A stretch of DNA of 64,000 bases, taken from positions 18,046 to 82,045 of the forward strand of contig NZ_JAHUWJ010000028.1 of the NCBI RefSeq assembly GCF_019219075.1, in the 5' to 3' direction. Positions 45,360-52,297 of the stretch are shown here, one piece after another. Position numbers and translations under genes: made by a program. The DNA is from Chitinophaga sp. sic0106. GTDB taxonomy: Bacteria; Bacteroidota; Bacteroidia; Chitinophagales; Chitinophagaceae. How positions within the stretch are numbered: the stretch's first letter is position 1; each line of letters starts with the position of its first letter. Below the pieces are notes generated by a model. The model was not told the DNA's origin. It did not search any database and saw only the letters and a program-made list of their open reading frames with translations.

Positions 45360-46925
45360 ATGAAAAGAGAAGAAATTGTCGCATCGCTGCGCGCCGACCT
45401 GGAGCCATGGGATATCATCGTCATCGGTGGAGGGGCCACCGGCCTGGGAGCCGCACTGGAAGCCGTTACCCGCGGATATCGTACCCTCCTGCTGGAGCAG
45501 GTCGATTTCGCTAAATCTACCTCCAGCAAAAGCACCAAACTGGTGCATGGAGGTGTCCGGTACCTGGCCCAGGGAGATGTAAGCCTGGTACGCGAAGCCA
45601 GCGTAGAACGTGGCCTGCTTACCCGCAATGCGCCACACCTGGTGCGTAATCTCTCTTTTGTAATCCCTACTTTCTCCTGGTGGGAAAACCTGAAATATAC
45701 CATCGGCCTCAAAATGTACGACTGGCTCGCCGGCCGGCTCAGCCTGGGTAAGTCCAAACATATATCCAAAGCGGAAGCGCTGGAGCGCCTGTCGACCCTC
45801 AAGCCCGATAAACTCGCCGGCGGTGTGCTTTACCACGATGGTCAGTTCGATGATAGCCGCCTGGCTATCAACCTCGCCCAAACCATTGTGGATAAAAATG
45901 GGACCGTACTCAACTACATGAAGGTGACCCGGCTGCATAAAGATGAACTCGGAAAAATTTCCGGAATAACGGTTAGGGATACACTAAATGGTGGCCCGGA
46001 TTTTCATCTCAATACCCGCGCTGTGATCAATGCTACCGGCGTGTTTGCGGATGATATCCTGGAAATGGATAACCCCGCTGCACCCAAGTCCATCGCCGCC
46101 AGCCAGGGGGTACATGTGGTATTGGACCAGAAATTCCTGCCAGGCCATAACGCACTCATGATCCCTTCCACCAGCGATGGTCGCGTATTGTTTGCAGTAC
46201 CATGGCACAACAAAGTAGTAGTAGGCACCACAGATACGCCGGTCAATTATATCACCCTTGACCCGCATGCGCTCGAAGCAGAAATTAATTTCATCCTCAC
46301 CACCGCCGATCAATACCTGGCCCACCCACCCCAAAGGGCAGATGTACGCAGCGTTTGGGCAGGACTTCGGCCACTGGCAGCCGCCAAAGCGGAAGGACAT
46401 AAAACCAAGGAAATCTCCCGTAGCCATAAAATTATTGTCGCTAAATCCGGGCTCATCACCATTATCGGTGGTAAATGGACCACCTACCGCCGCATGGGCC
46501 AGGATGTGGTGGAAAAGCTGGAACAAACGCTGGTATGGAAACCAACGGAAACAGCTACACGTCATTTGCAGATTCATGGCGCTATCGATAACGTCAACTG
46601 GGAGGATCCCTGGTACTTCTATGGCAGCGACGAAAAACATCTCAAACACCTGGAAGCCAGTCATCCTGAATTACAGGAAGTGCTCAGCCAGGCATATGGA
46701 ATCAATAAGTCGCAGGTGGTTTGGGCAGTGAGAGAAGAAATGGCCCGGAATATAGAAGATTTTTTAGCCAGACGGGTAAGGCTGCTGTTCCTCGATGCCA
46801 GGGAAGCTATTCGTATAGCCCCTGCCGTAGCCACCATCATGGCGAAGGAGCTGAATAAGGATGAAAGCTGGATCAACCAGCAAATTGACTCCTTCAATAA
46901 AGAAGCACAGTTGTTTTTATTATAA
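45360..46925 (+). CDS. glpD: FAD-dependent glycerol-3-phosphate dehydrogenase
   Basis: 521 residues, the normal GlpD length. FAD-binding IIVIGGGATGLGAALEA near residue 19; STKLVHGGVRYLAQGD, TFS near 100 and GGKWTTYRRMGQDV near 375; C-terminal DUF cap with WAVREEMARNIEDFLARR. It oxidises glycerol-3-phosphate to dihydroxyacetone phosphate at the membrane, passing electrons to quinone. No glpK or glpF adjacent. Confidence 0.95.
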   Translation: MKREEIVASLRADLEPWDIIVIGGGATGLGAALEAVTRGYRTLLLEQVDFAKSTSSKSTKLVHGGVRYLAQGDVSLVREASVERGLLTRNAPHLVRNLSFVIPTFSWWENLKYTIGLKMYDWLAGRLSLGKSKHISKAEALERLSTLKPDKLAGGVLYHDGQFDDSRLAINLAQTIVDKNGTVLNYMKVTRLHKDELGKISGITVRDTLNGGPDFHLNTRAVINATGVFADDILEMDNPAAPKSIAASQGVHVVLDQKFLPGHNALMIPSTSDGRVLFAVPWHNKVVVGTTDTPVNYITLDPHALEAEINFILTTADQYLAHPPQRADVRSVWAGLRPLAAAKAEGHKTKEISRSHKIIVAKSGLITIIGGKWTTYRRMGQDVVEKLEQTLVWKPTETATRHLQIHGAIDNVNWEDPWYFYGSDEKHLKHLEASHPELQEVLSQAYGINKSQVVWAVREEMARNIEDFLARRVRLLFLDAREAIRIAPAVATIMAKELNKDESWINQQIDSFNKEAQLFLL

Positions 46926-46926
46926 G

Positions 46927-46980
46927 CCCCACGCGCAGCGGGGATAAAAAAACCAGTGACACCCTCGGTGTCACTGGTTT
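46927..46980. repeat. Two-hairpin intergenic element, copy 1, including terminator
   Basis: CCCC-ACGCGCAGC-GGGG (46927-46943) followed by a 14-bp perfect stem AAACCAGTGACACC / GGTGTCACTGGTTT (46950-46963, 46967-46980). On the minus strand the stem runs into seven T, terminating the nitroreductase operon. The same two-part layout with the same core words recurs at 52184-52228. Confidence 0.7.
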
Positions 46981-47001
46981 ACAACAGTAAGTAAAATCAG
47001 A

Positions 47002-47595
47002 TTACATCCATTTAAACTTCTCTTCTGCAGGCTTCACACGTTTTCCGGCAGGAGCAGGCTCGTCAGAATAACCTAAATAGAAGAAGCCCAGTACCTGGTC
47101 GTCATCACCCAGTCCCAGGTAATCTTTCATAGCAGGGTGGAAGGTCATACCGCCCGATCCCCAGTAACCTGCAATACCGCGTGCATTGGCGCTCAGCCAC
47201 ATATTTTGTACGGCACAGGCTACCGCTGCCACCTCTTCCACTACCGGAATGTTAGGCTTGTTACCTCTTTTCATGGTAATGGCAATCACATGAGAAGCCA
47301 GGTCACCCTGGGTTTTCAGCTTGTCATAGTTACCGGCAATGTATTTTTCAGCAAGCGTATATTGTTTGTACATATCTGCATGAGCAGTACAAAATTCCTG
47401 TACTTTTTCGCCGCTGAAAATCACGAAATACCAAGGTTCGGTATAACCGTGAGTAGGCGCCCAGTCGGCCATCTGAAGCAGTTCACGTACGGTTTCGTCA
47501 GCAATCTTTTTGCCGTTCATGCTCGTAGGCTTAATGTTGCGGCGGTTGCTGATAATGCTGTCCACAATTGTGGCTGGTGTTGTTGTATCTATCAT
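47002..47595 (-). CDS. Nitroreductase-family flavoprotein
   Basis: 197 residues. FMN-binding pattern SNRRNIKPTSMN at the start, MADWAPTHGYTEPWYFVI and the glycine-rich GIAGYWGSGG near 140, then DQVLGFFYLGY. This is closest to the single-domain YdjA-like group. It reduces nitro or quinone compounds with NAD(P)H; physiological substrate unknown. Last of a four-gene minus-strand unit with gaps of 7-20 bases. Confidence 0.88.
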   Translation of the reverse strand: MIDTTTPATIVDSIISNRRNIKPTSMNGKKIADETVRELLQMADWAPTHGYTEPWYFVIFSGEKVQEFCTAHADMYKQYTLAEKYIAGNYDKLKTQGDLASHVIAITMKRGNKPNIPVVEEVAAVACAVQNMWLSANARGIAGYWGSGGMTFHPAMKDYLGLGDDDQVLGFFYLGYSDEPAPAGKRVKPAEEKFKWM

Positions 47596-47607
47596 GAGTT
47601 GGTGTTT

Positions 47608-48042
47608 TTATTTTTCAAGACTGGCCTTCATTTCGGGCGACAGTCGCGCAACTTTTCTGGTATTGTAATCAAAGCAAACCATGCCGGTTTTGCCTTCTGC
47701 TATGGTGTGGGATTTGTCGGCCCTGTTGGTGGTGATGCGATAGAAAAGCTCAAAACCGAAAGTGCTGAACTCGCCCGCAGCCACTTCTACCATCAGTACA
47801 TCGCCGTGAAAGGCTTCTCCTTTATAGGCGATTGCCACATCTGCCATGATCAAACCGGTATTGGTGACCAGGTCCAGCTCTTTATATCCGATGGATTGCA
47901 GGTATTGAAGCCGGGATTCGTGCATGATGCTGAGGATGGCGTCGTTGCCCACATGGCCGCCGTAATTTACATCCTGAATTCTTACCGGTATCTGTATGCT
48001 GAAAGGAAAAGCAGCCGGTAATTCAATTTTTATTCTTGCCAT
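47608..48042 (-). CDS. Acyl-CoA thioesterase, hotdog fold (4HBT)
   Basis: 144 residues. FSIQIPVRIQDVNYGGHVGNDA is the hotdog-fold active-site segment (Asp in the first strand turn, GNDA helix); central helix ESRLQYLQSIGY. It hydrolyses acyl-CoA thioesters; chain-length preference cannot be inferred. 12 bases upstream of the nitroreductase gene, 20 after rdgB. Confidence 0.85.
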   Translation of the reverse strand: MARIKIELPAAFPFSIQIPVRIQDVNYGGHVGNDAILSIMHESRLQYLQSIGYKELDLVTNTGLIMADVAIAYKGEAFHGDVLMVEVAAGEFSTFGFELFYRITTNRADKSHTIAEGKTGMVCFDYNTRKVARLSPEMKASLEK

Positions 48043-48062
48043 TATGCTGGTTTAGGGAGATG

Positions 48063-48644
48063 TTATTGTAAGCCCTGCAAAAAGGCTACGAATTTTTGAA
48101 ATGCTCTGGCGCGGTGACTGTACTGGTTTTTTTCGGAGAGATCCATTTCCGCAAATGCTTTATCTGCACCATCCGGAACAAAAACCGGGTCATACCCAAA
48201 GCCTTTGCTGCCTCTGATATCAGTGGTGATAGTACCCTTACTCACTCCTTCAAACTGGTATTCTTTATCATTTAATATCAGGGAGATGACAGTGCGGAAC
48301 TGGGCGGTTCTGTCGGTCTTACCCTGCAGCTCTTCCAGTACTTTGTTGATATTGTCGGCGGAGGACTTCTGTTCTCCGGCATAGCGGGCGGAGAGCACCC
48401 CCGGAGCACCGCTCAGGGCTGCTATTTCCAGGCCGGTATCTTCTGCAAAGCAGTTGGTGCCGGTCATGCGGTGAATGGTTGTTGACTTTTCCCGGGCGTT
48501 AGCTTCCAGGGTGTCGTGTGGCTCCGGAATGTCGATGTCAATACCGGCATCCAGCAGGGTCACAATCTCAAACTGGTCGCCCAGCAGTGATTTAAATTCC
48601 CTGACTTTATTTTCGTTATTCGTCGCAAAAATTAATTTCATCAT
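48063..48644 (-). CDS. rdgB: XTP/dITP diphosphatase (RdgB/HAM1)
   Basis: 193 residues. Hallmarks: LIFATNNENKVREFKSLL, FAEDTGLEIAALSGAPGVLSA with catalytic Asp, GSKGFGYDPVFVPDG and FAEM. It removes inosine- and xanthosine-type nucleotides from the dNTP pool. Second of four genes in this unit. Confidence 0.95.
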   Translation of the reverse strand: MMKLIFATNNENKVREFKSLLGDQFEIVTLLDAGIDIDIPEPHDTLEANAREKSTTIHRMTGTNCFAEDTGLEIAALSGAPGVLSARYAGEQKSSADNINKVLEELQGKTDRTAQFRTVISLILNDKEYQFEGVSKGTITTDIRGSKGFGYDPVFVPDGADKAFAEMDLSEKNQYSHRARAFQKFVAFLQGLQ

Positions 48645-48651
48645 TATATGG

Positions 48652-49149
48652 CTATATCGTCAATAATTGTTTAAGTGCCGCCCATAGTCTGGCTTTCAGG
48701 GCCTTGTCGGTGCCAATGATCTGCAGTCCGTCGGAAAACAGCACGGCGCTGCTGCCGATGGTGAACAGCTGGTAGTTTGGCAATTCATCGATGGCCAGTT
48801 GCTGCGGTGCGATCCCAAATACAACGGCCTGGTTTATTTTAATAGCCTGTTGCCAGTCGGCAAAGCTGAGATCAGGGTAGGAACTGATGTTAATAAGGGC
48901 CACATCCTGCATCCCCAGTTTACAAGCATTTAATATATTGGTAAGGAGGTTGAATAATTCGTCGTTTAAATAGGGTTCATTTTCGTTTTGTATGAAGAGC
49001 GCAACGTTTTTTTGATTTTCTCCTAAAAATTTGACTTTAGGGAGCGATTTTTGTGGGCTGGCAGTCCCGCCTGTTTTCCCGGGAATGATCGGCTGGGCAA
49101 AGAGTTTCGCCAAAAAGTACGGGTCCAGTTGCAAATCTTCAAGTGCCAT
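48652..49149 (-). CDS. Hypothetical protein, 165 residues, first of the rdgB operon
   Basis: No family recognised with certainty. Pattern: short N-terminal helix, a Pro/Lys-rich linker (IPGKTGGTASPQKSLPK), then an alpha/beta domain with NVALFIQNE, LGMQDVALINIS, QAVVFGIAPQQLAI and a C-terminal AVLFSDGLQII / KARLWAALKQLL. Cytoplasmic. Seven bases from rdgB. A replication or repair related role would be a guess from position only. Confidence 0.6.
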   Translation of the reverse strand: MALEDLQLDPYFLAKLFAQPIIPGKTGGTASPQKSLPKVKFLGENQKNVALFIQNENEPYLNDELFNLLTNILNACKLGMQDVALINISSYPDLSFADWQQAIKINQAVVFGIAPQQLAIDELPNYQLFTIGSSAVLFSDGLQIIGTDKALKARLWAALKQLLTI

Positions 49150-49280
49150 AGTTATTACAATTATAATTTATATGAAAGCCCCGCGTGGGGAAAAATCAGT
49201 TTATTTGCACAGTCCTGCCTTTCCAGGTAGGATGTGTACACAACGAAAGTGTAAAAATATTGAGATAAAATTGATTAACC

Positions 49281-50378
49281 ATGATGGTAGCTAAATCAAC
49301 AGTAAAGGAAGAAGCTGTTAAGAAGATCAAGGTCACCAAAACAGCGCACAGTCGGATAGGTGAGATAGATTTTAATAACCTGGTATTTGGTAAAAAGTAT
49401 GCCGACCATATGCTGGTGGCGGATTTTGACGGTAAAGAGTGGACAAATCCACAGATTATCCCTTTCCAGAACTTTTCAGTAAGCCCTTCCAATGCGGCCT
49501 GGCATTACGGTCAGGCGATTTTTGAAGGTATCAAGGCCTACAAAGATCCTCAGAGCAATCCGATGATCTTCCGCCCTTACGATAACTATAAGCGCTTTAA
49601 CCTCTCCGCAGAGCGGATGGGCATGCCTCCTGTGCCGGAATGGTTGTTCATTGGTGGTATGGATATGCTTATTGATCTGGACCGCGACTGGGTACCAACC
49701 GGCGAAGGTTGCTCCCTGTACCTGCGTCCGTTTATGATTGCAGCCGATGAGTTTATTGGGGTTCGCCCATCTGATACTTACAGATTTGCTATTATTAATT
49801 CACCTTCCGGTCCGTATTTTAATAAGCCTATTAAATTACTGGTGCAGGATAAATATGTACGCGCCTTCCCAGGCGGTGTAGGTTATGCAAAAGCGGCCGG
49901 TAACTACGGGGGAGCCATGTATCCTACCCAGCAGGCACGCCTGCAGGGCTTCGATCAGATCCTCTGGGTAGATGGCTATGAGCATAAATACCTGCAGGAA
50001 TGCGGTACCATGAACGTTTTTGCCATAATCGGCAACAATGCCATTACGCCTGACCTTACCCAGGGTACTATCCTGGAAGGCGTTACCCGTAACAGTGTAA
50101 TGGATGTTTTAAGAGATATGGGCCTGAACGTGGAAGAAAGGCCTATTTCTATTGACGAAATCGTGGAGGCATACAATAATGGTACGCTCCGCGAAGTGTT
50201 TGGTACCGGTACTGCTGCCAGTGTGGCTTATGTAGAGCAGCTGGACTACCTGGACAACCACCTGAAACTGGACACTACAAAGTATGAAGTAGGGGCAGAA
50301 GTAATCCGCCGCCTGGACGGTATCCGTACCGGCAGGGCAGCCGATACCCGCAACTGGAATTACATAGTAGGCCAATAA
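49281..50378 (+). CDS. ilvE: Branched-chain amino acid aminotransferase
   Basis: 365 residues, a long (type II) aminotransferase. Signature: WHYGQAIFEGIKAYKD, YLRPFMIAADEFIG, PLP-lysine in GGVGYAKAAGNYGG, LWVDGYEHKYLQECGTMNVF and EVFGTGTAASV. It exchanges amino groups between glutamate and Val/Leu/Ile. Start ATG 49281 (another ATG follows directly). Single gene, closed by a terminator at 50407. Confidence 0.94.
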   Translation: MMVAKSTVKEEAVKKIKVTKTAHSRIGEIDFNNLVFGKKYADHMLVADFDGKEWTNPQIIPFQNFSVSPSNAAWHYGQAIFEGIKAYKDPQSNPMIFRPYDNYKRFNLSAERMGMPPVPEWLFIGGMDMLIDLDRDWVPTGEGCSLYLRPFMIAADEFIGVRPSDTYRFAIINSPSGPYFNKPIKLLVQDKYVRAFPGGVGYAKAAGNYGGAMYPTQQARLQGFDQILWVDGYEHKYLQECGTMNVFAIIGNNAITPDLTQGTILEGVTRNSVMDVLRDMGLNVEERPISIDEIVEAYNNGTLREVFGTGTAASVAYVEQLDYLDNHLKLDTTKYEVGAEVIRRLDGIRTGRAADTRNWNYIVGQ

Positions 50379-50406
50379 TCAGTCTGTTATATAATATTAT
50401 ATAAAG

Positions 50407-50443
50407 AGAACTTATGCTCACAGAAGGCATAAGTTCTTTTTTT
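50407..50443 (+). terminator. Terminator of ilvE
   Basis: AGAACTTATGC / GCATAAGTTCT stem, 9-base loop, seven T. Confidence 0.9.
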
Positions 50444-50487
50444 GAGAGAAGTCGATATTTTTTTATGGTAGATTTCGGGAGAAACCC

Positions 50488-50592
50488 TACCTTTGCGTTC
50501 CGGTTACAGGTAAGCGTATCAATTACCTAAGGAACCAAAACCGCTTCCGGGGTAGTTGCACCACTGGTGTGACGAAAAAATTTTTCGAAACA
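50488..50592 (+). ncRNA. Candidate structured leader or small RNA upstream of rpsL
   Basis: Begins at a full -7 box TACCTTTG (50488-50495). The region forms a stem GTTCC / GGAAC enclosing AGGTAA / TTACCT, then CACCACTGGTG, then the palindrome CGAAAAAATTTTTCG ending near 50589. A second promoter for rpsL starts right after it. Either a long mRNA leader with regulatory structure or a separate small RNA. No coding frame. Confidence 0.35.
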
Positions 50593-50593
50593 A

Positions 50594-50625
50594 TTTTGTT
50601 ATTCACAGTTATAGTTTTACCTTTG
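50594..50625 (+). promoter_or_regulatory. Promoter of rpsL-rpsG
   Basis: TTTTG (50594-50598), 19 bases, TACCTTTG (50618-50625): both elements match the Bacteroidota consensus at ideal spacing. Leader of about 60 bases to the rpsL ATG. Confidence 0.85.
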
Positions 50626-50692
50626 CCGTCCCAAAATCCCATATGGGAAATTTGGTCGTCTTAGTAAACCGACATAAAAAACTAGGTAAAGA

Positions 50693-51073
50693 ATGCCTAC
50701 TATACAACAATTAGTAAGAAAAGGAAGAGAAATTATCCGGGCTAAGTCTAAGTCCAGGGCATTAGATAGCTGCCCTCAGCGCCGTGGCGTTTGTACGCGT
50801 GTATACACTACTACGCCTAAAAAACCTAACTCCGCATTGCGTAAGGTTGCGAAAGTTCGTTTGACCAACAAAGTTGAGGTGATTGCATATATCCCAGGTG
50901 AAGGTCATAACCTCCAGGAGCACTCTATCGTACTGATCCGTGGTGGAAGGGTAAAAGACTTACCAGGTGTTCGTTATCACATCGTTCGCGGTTCCCTGGA
51001 TACTGCTGGTGTGAAAGACAGAAAGCAGAGCCGTTCCAAATATGGTACTAAAAAGGAAAAGGCTAAGAAATAA
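50693..51073 (+). CDS. rpsL: 30S ribosomal protein S12
   Basis: 126 residues. Contains TTPKKPNSALRKVAKVRL with the conserved streptomycin-site Lys, and IRGGRVKDLPGVRYHIVRG. Lys at the usual resistance sites is kept, so the streptomycin-sensitive state is expected. Followed by rpsG after 29 bases. Confidence 0.98.
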   Translation: MPTIQQLVRKGREIIRAKSKSRALDSCPQRRGVCTRVYTTTPKKPNSALRKVAKVRLTNKVEVIAYIPGEGHNLQEHSIVLIRGGRVKDLPGVRYHIVRGSLDTAGVKDRKQSRSKYGTKKEKAKK

Positions 51074-51102
51074 TAATTAATAATAGTAGTAATTTTCAAT
51101 AA

Positions 51103-51570
51103 ATGAGAAAGCAAGCTGCAAAGAAATTGCCTCTGGCTCCAGATCCAAGATTTAATGACAAGCTGGTTACCCGCTTTGTTAATAATGTTATGGAGCAAGG
51201 AAAAAAGAGCATTGCCTATAAAATTTTCTACGATGCTGTGGATAAAGTGAGCCAAATGACCGGCGAAAACGGTTACGAGGTTTGGAGAAAGGCATTAACA
51301 AACGTTACTCCTGCTGTTGAAGTTAGAAGCCGTCGTATCGGTGGTGCTACCTTCCAGATTCCTGCTGAGGTTCGTCCTGACAGAAAGATCTCCCTGAGCA
51401 TCAAATGGTTAGTTCGTTACGCTAGCGACAGAAACGGTAAGAGCATGGCTGATAAGCTGGCGAATGAAATCGTAGCAGCAAGCAAAGGTGAAGGTGCCGC
51501 TTTCAAAAAGAAAGAAGATACTCACCGTATGGCTGAAGCTAACAAAGCTTTCTCTCACTTCAGAGTATAG
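51103..51570 (+). CDS. rpsG: 30S ribosomal protein S7
   Basis: 155 residues. MRKQAAKKLPLAPDPRFND start, VTRFVNNVMEQGKKSIAYKI and VEVRSRRIGGATFQIP are diagnostic. Complete. In most bacteria fusA would follow; here a terminator and an 8.9-kb block intervene. Confidence 0.98.
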   Translation: MRKQAAKKLPLAPDPRFNDKLVTRFVNNVMEQGKKSIAYKIFYDAVDKVSQMTGENGYEVWRKALTNVTPAVEVRSRRIGGATFQIPAEVRPDRKISLSIKWLVRYASDRNGKSMADKLANEIVAASKGEGAAFKKKEDTHRMAEANKAFSHFRV

Positions 51571-51602
51571 TTCTTGCCCTAACCGGCAAACTCAATATAT
51601 TT

Positions 51603-51634
51603 GGCGAACAGTTCTGTTATCGGAACTGTTCGCC
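51603..51634 (+). terminator. Terminator-like hairpin after rpsG
   Basis: 12-bp perfect stem GGCGAACAGTTC / GAACTGTTCGCC; the T-run after it is short. Confidence 0.65.
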
Positions 51635-51715
51635 TATTTATGTTTGTAAAATACCCTTATGAGTTATTAATCGACATATTATCTTCCGAAGGTCCCCTCA
51701 CTATACCTGATCACT

Positions 51716-52180
51716 CTGACCCAACAACACTGCCATCTCCCTAAAACAAACCACTTCCTCACCAGCTAACCCAAAGTAGCATTGCCATCTCCCTAAAACA
51801 AATCACTCCTGCACCAGCTAACCCAAAGTAGCACTGCCATCTCCCAAAAACGAACCACGCCCTCACAAACTAACCCAAAGTAGCATTGCCATCTCCCTAA
51901 AACAAATCACTCCTGCACCAGCTAACCCAAAGTAGCACTGCCATCTCCCAAAAACGAACCACGCCCTCACAAACTAACCCAAAGTAGCACTGCCATCTCC
52001 CTAAAACAAATCACTCCTGCACCAGCTAACCCAAAGTAGCACTGCCATCTCCCAAAAACGAACCACGCCCTCACAAACTAACCCAAAGTAGCATGCCATC
52101 TCCCTAAATCAAACCACACCCGCTCCATCCCAACACAAACTCGCTCAAACCTGCAGCAGCACCAACATCTCCCTAAAACC
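51716..52180. repeat. Tandem repeat of 52-bp units with alternating types
   Basis: Six well-kept 52-bp units start at 51766, 51818, 51870, 51922, 51974 and 52026, with degenerate units before (51716) and after (52078, about 52129). Each starts CTAACCCAAAGTAGCA and contains GCCATCTCCC. Units alternate between type A (TAAAACAAATCACTCCTGCA) and type B (AAAAACGAACCACGCCCTCA), making a 104-bp higher-order period. 52 is not a multiple of 3 and no gene covers it. Same unit with no variable spacers, so not CRISPR. Confidence 0.9.
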
Positions 52181-52183
52181 CAC

Positions 52184-52228
52184 CCGCGCGCAGCGCGGAA
52201 CAACTCCAATGACACCGAAGGTGTCATT
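52184..52228. repeat. Two-hairpin intergenic element, copy 2
   Basis: CCGCGC-gca-GCGCGG (52184-52198) and AATGACACC-gaa-GGTGTCATT (52208-52228), the same arrangement and core words (CGCGCAGCG, TGACACC/GGTGTCA) as at 46927-46980. Confidence 0.65.
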
Positions 52229-52246
52229 ACCAACCTTAAAAACAAA

Positions 52247-52270
52247 AGGCCGGAGTAAATACCCCGGCCT
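52247..52270 (-). terminator. Terminator of the collagen/PorV operon
   Basis: AGGCCGG / CCGGCCT stem; the minus strand continues TTTTGTTTTT. Lies 27 bases beyond the stop of the last gene. Confidence 0.8.
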
Positions 52271-52297
52271 CTAACCATTTAGTTCCTCGACTAAGTA

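Noticed and set aside
45279..45938. 219-codon minus-strand frame over glpD
   Set aside because: Shadow of the clearly conserved glpD gene; no recognisable domain.
51716..52180. Possible CRISPR array
   Set aside because: The whole 52-bp unit repeats in two alternating types; there are no unique spacers and no cas genes in the window.
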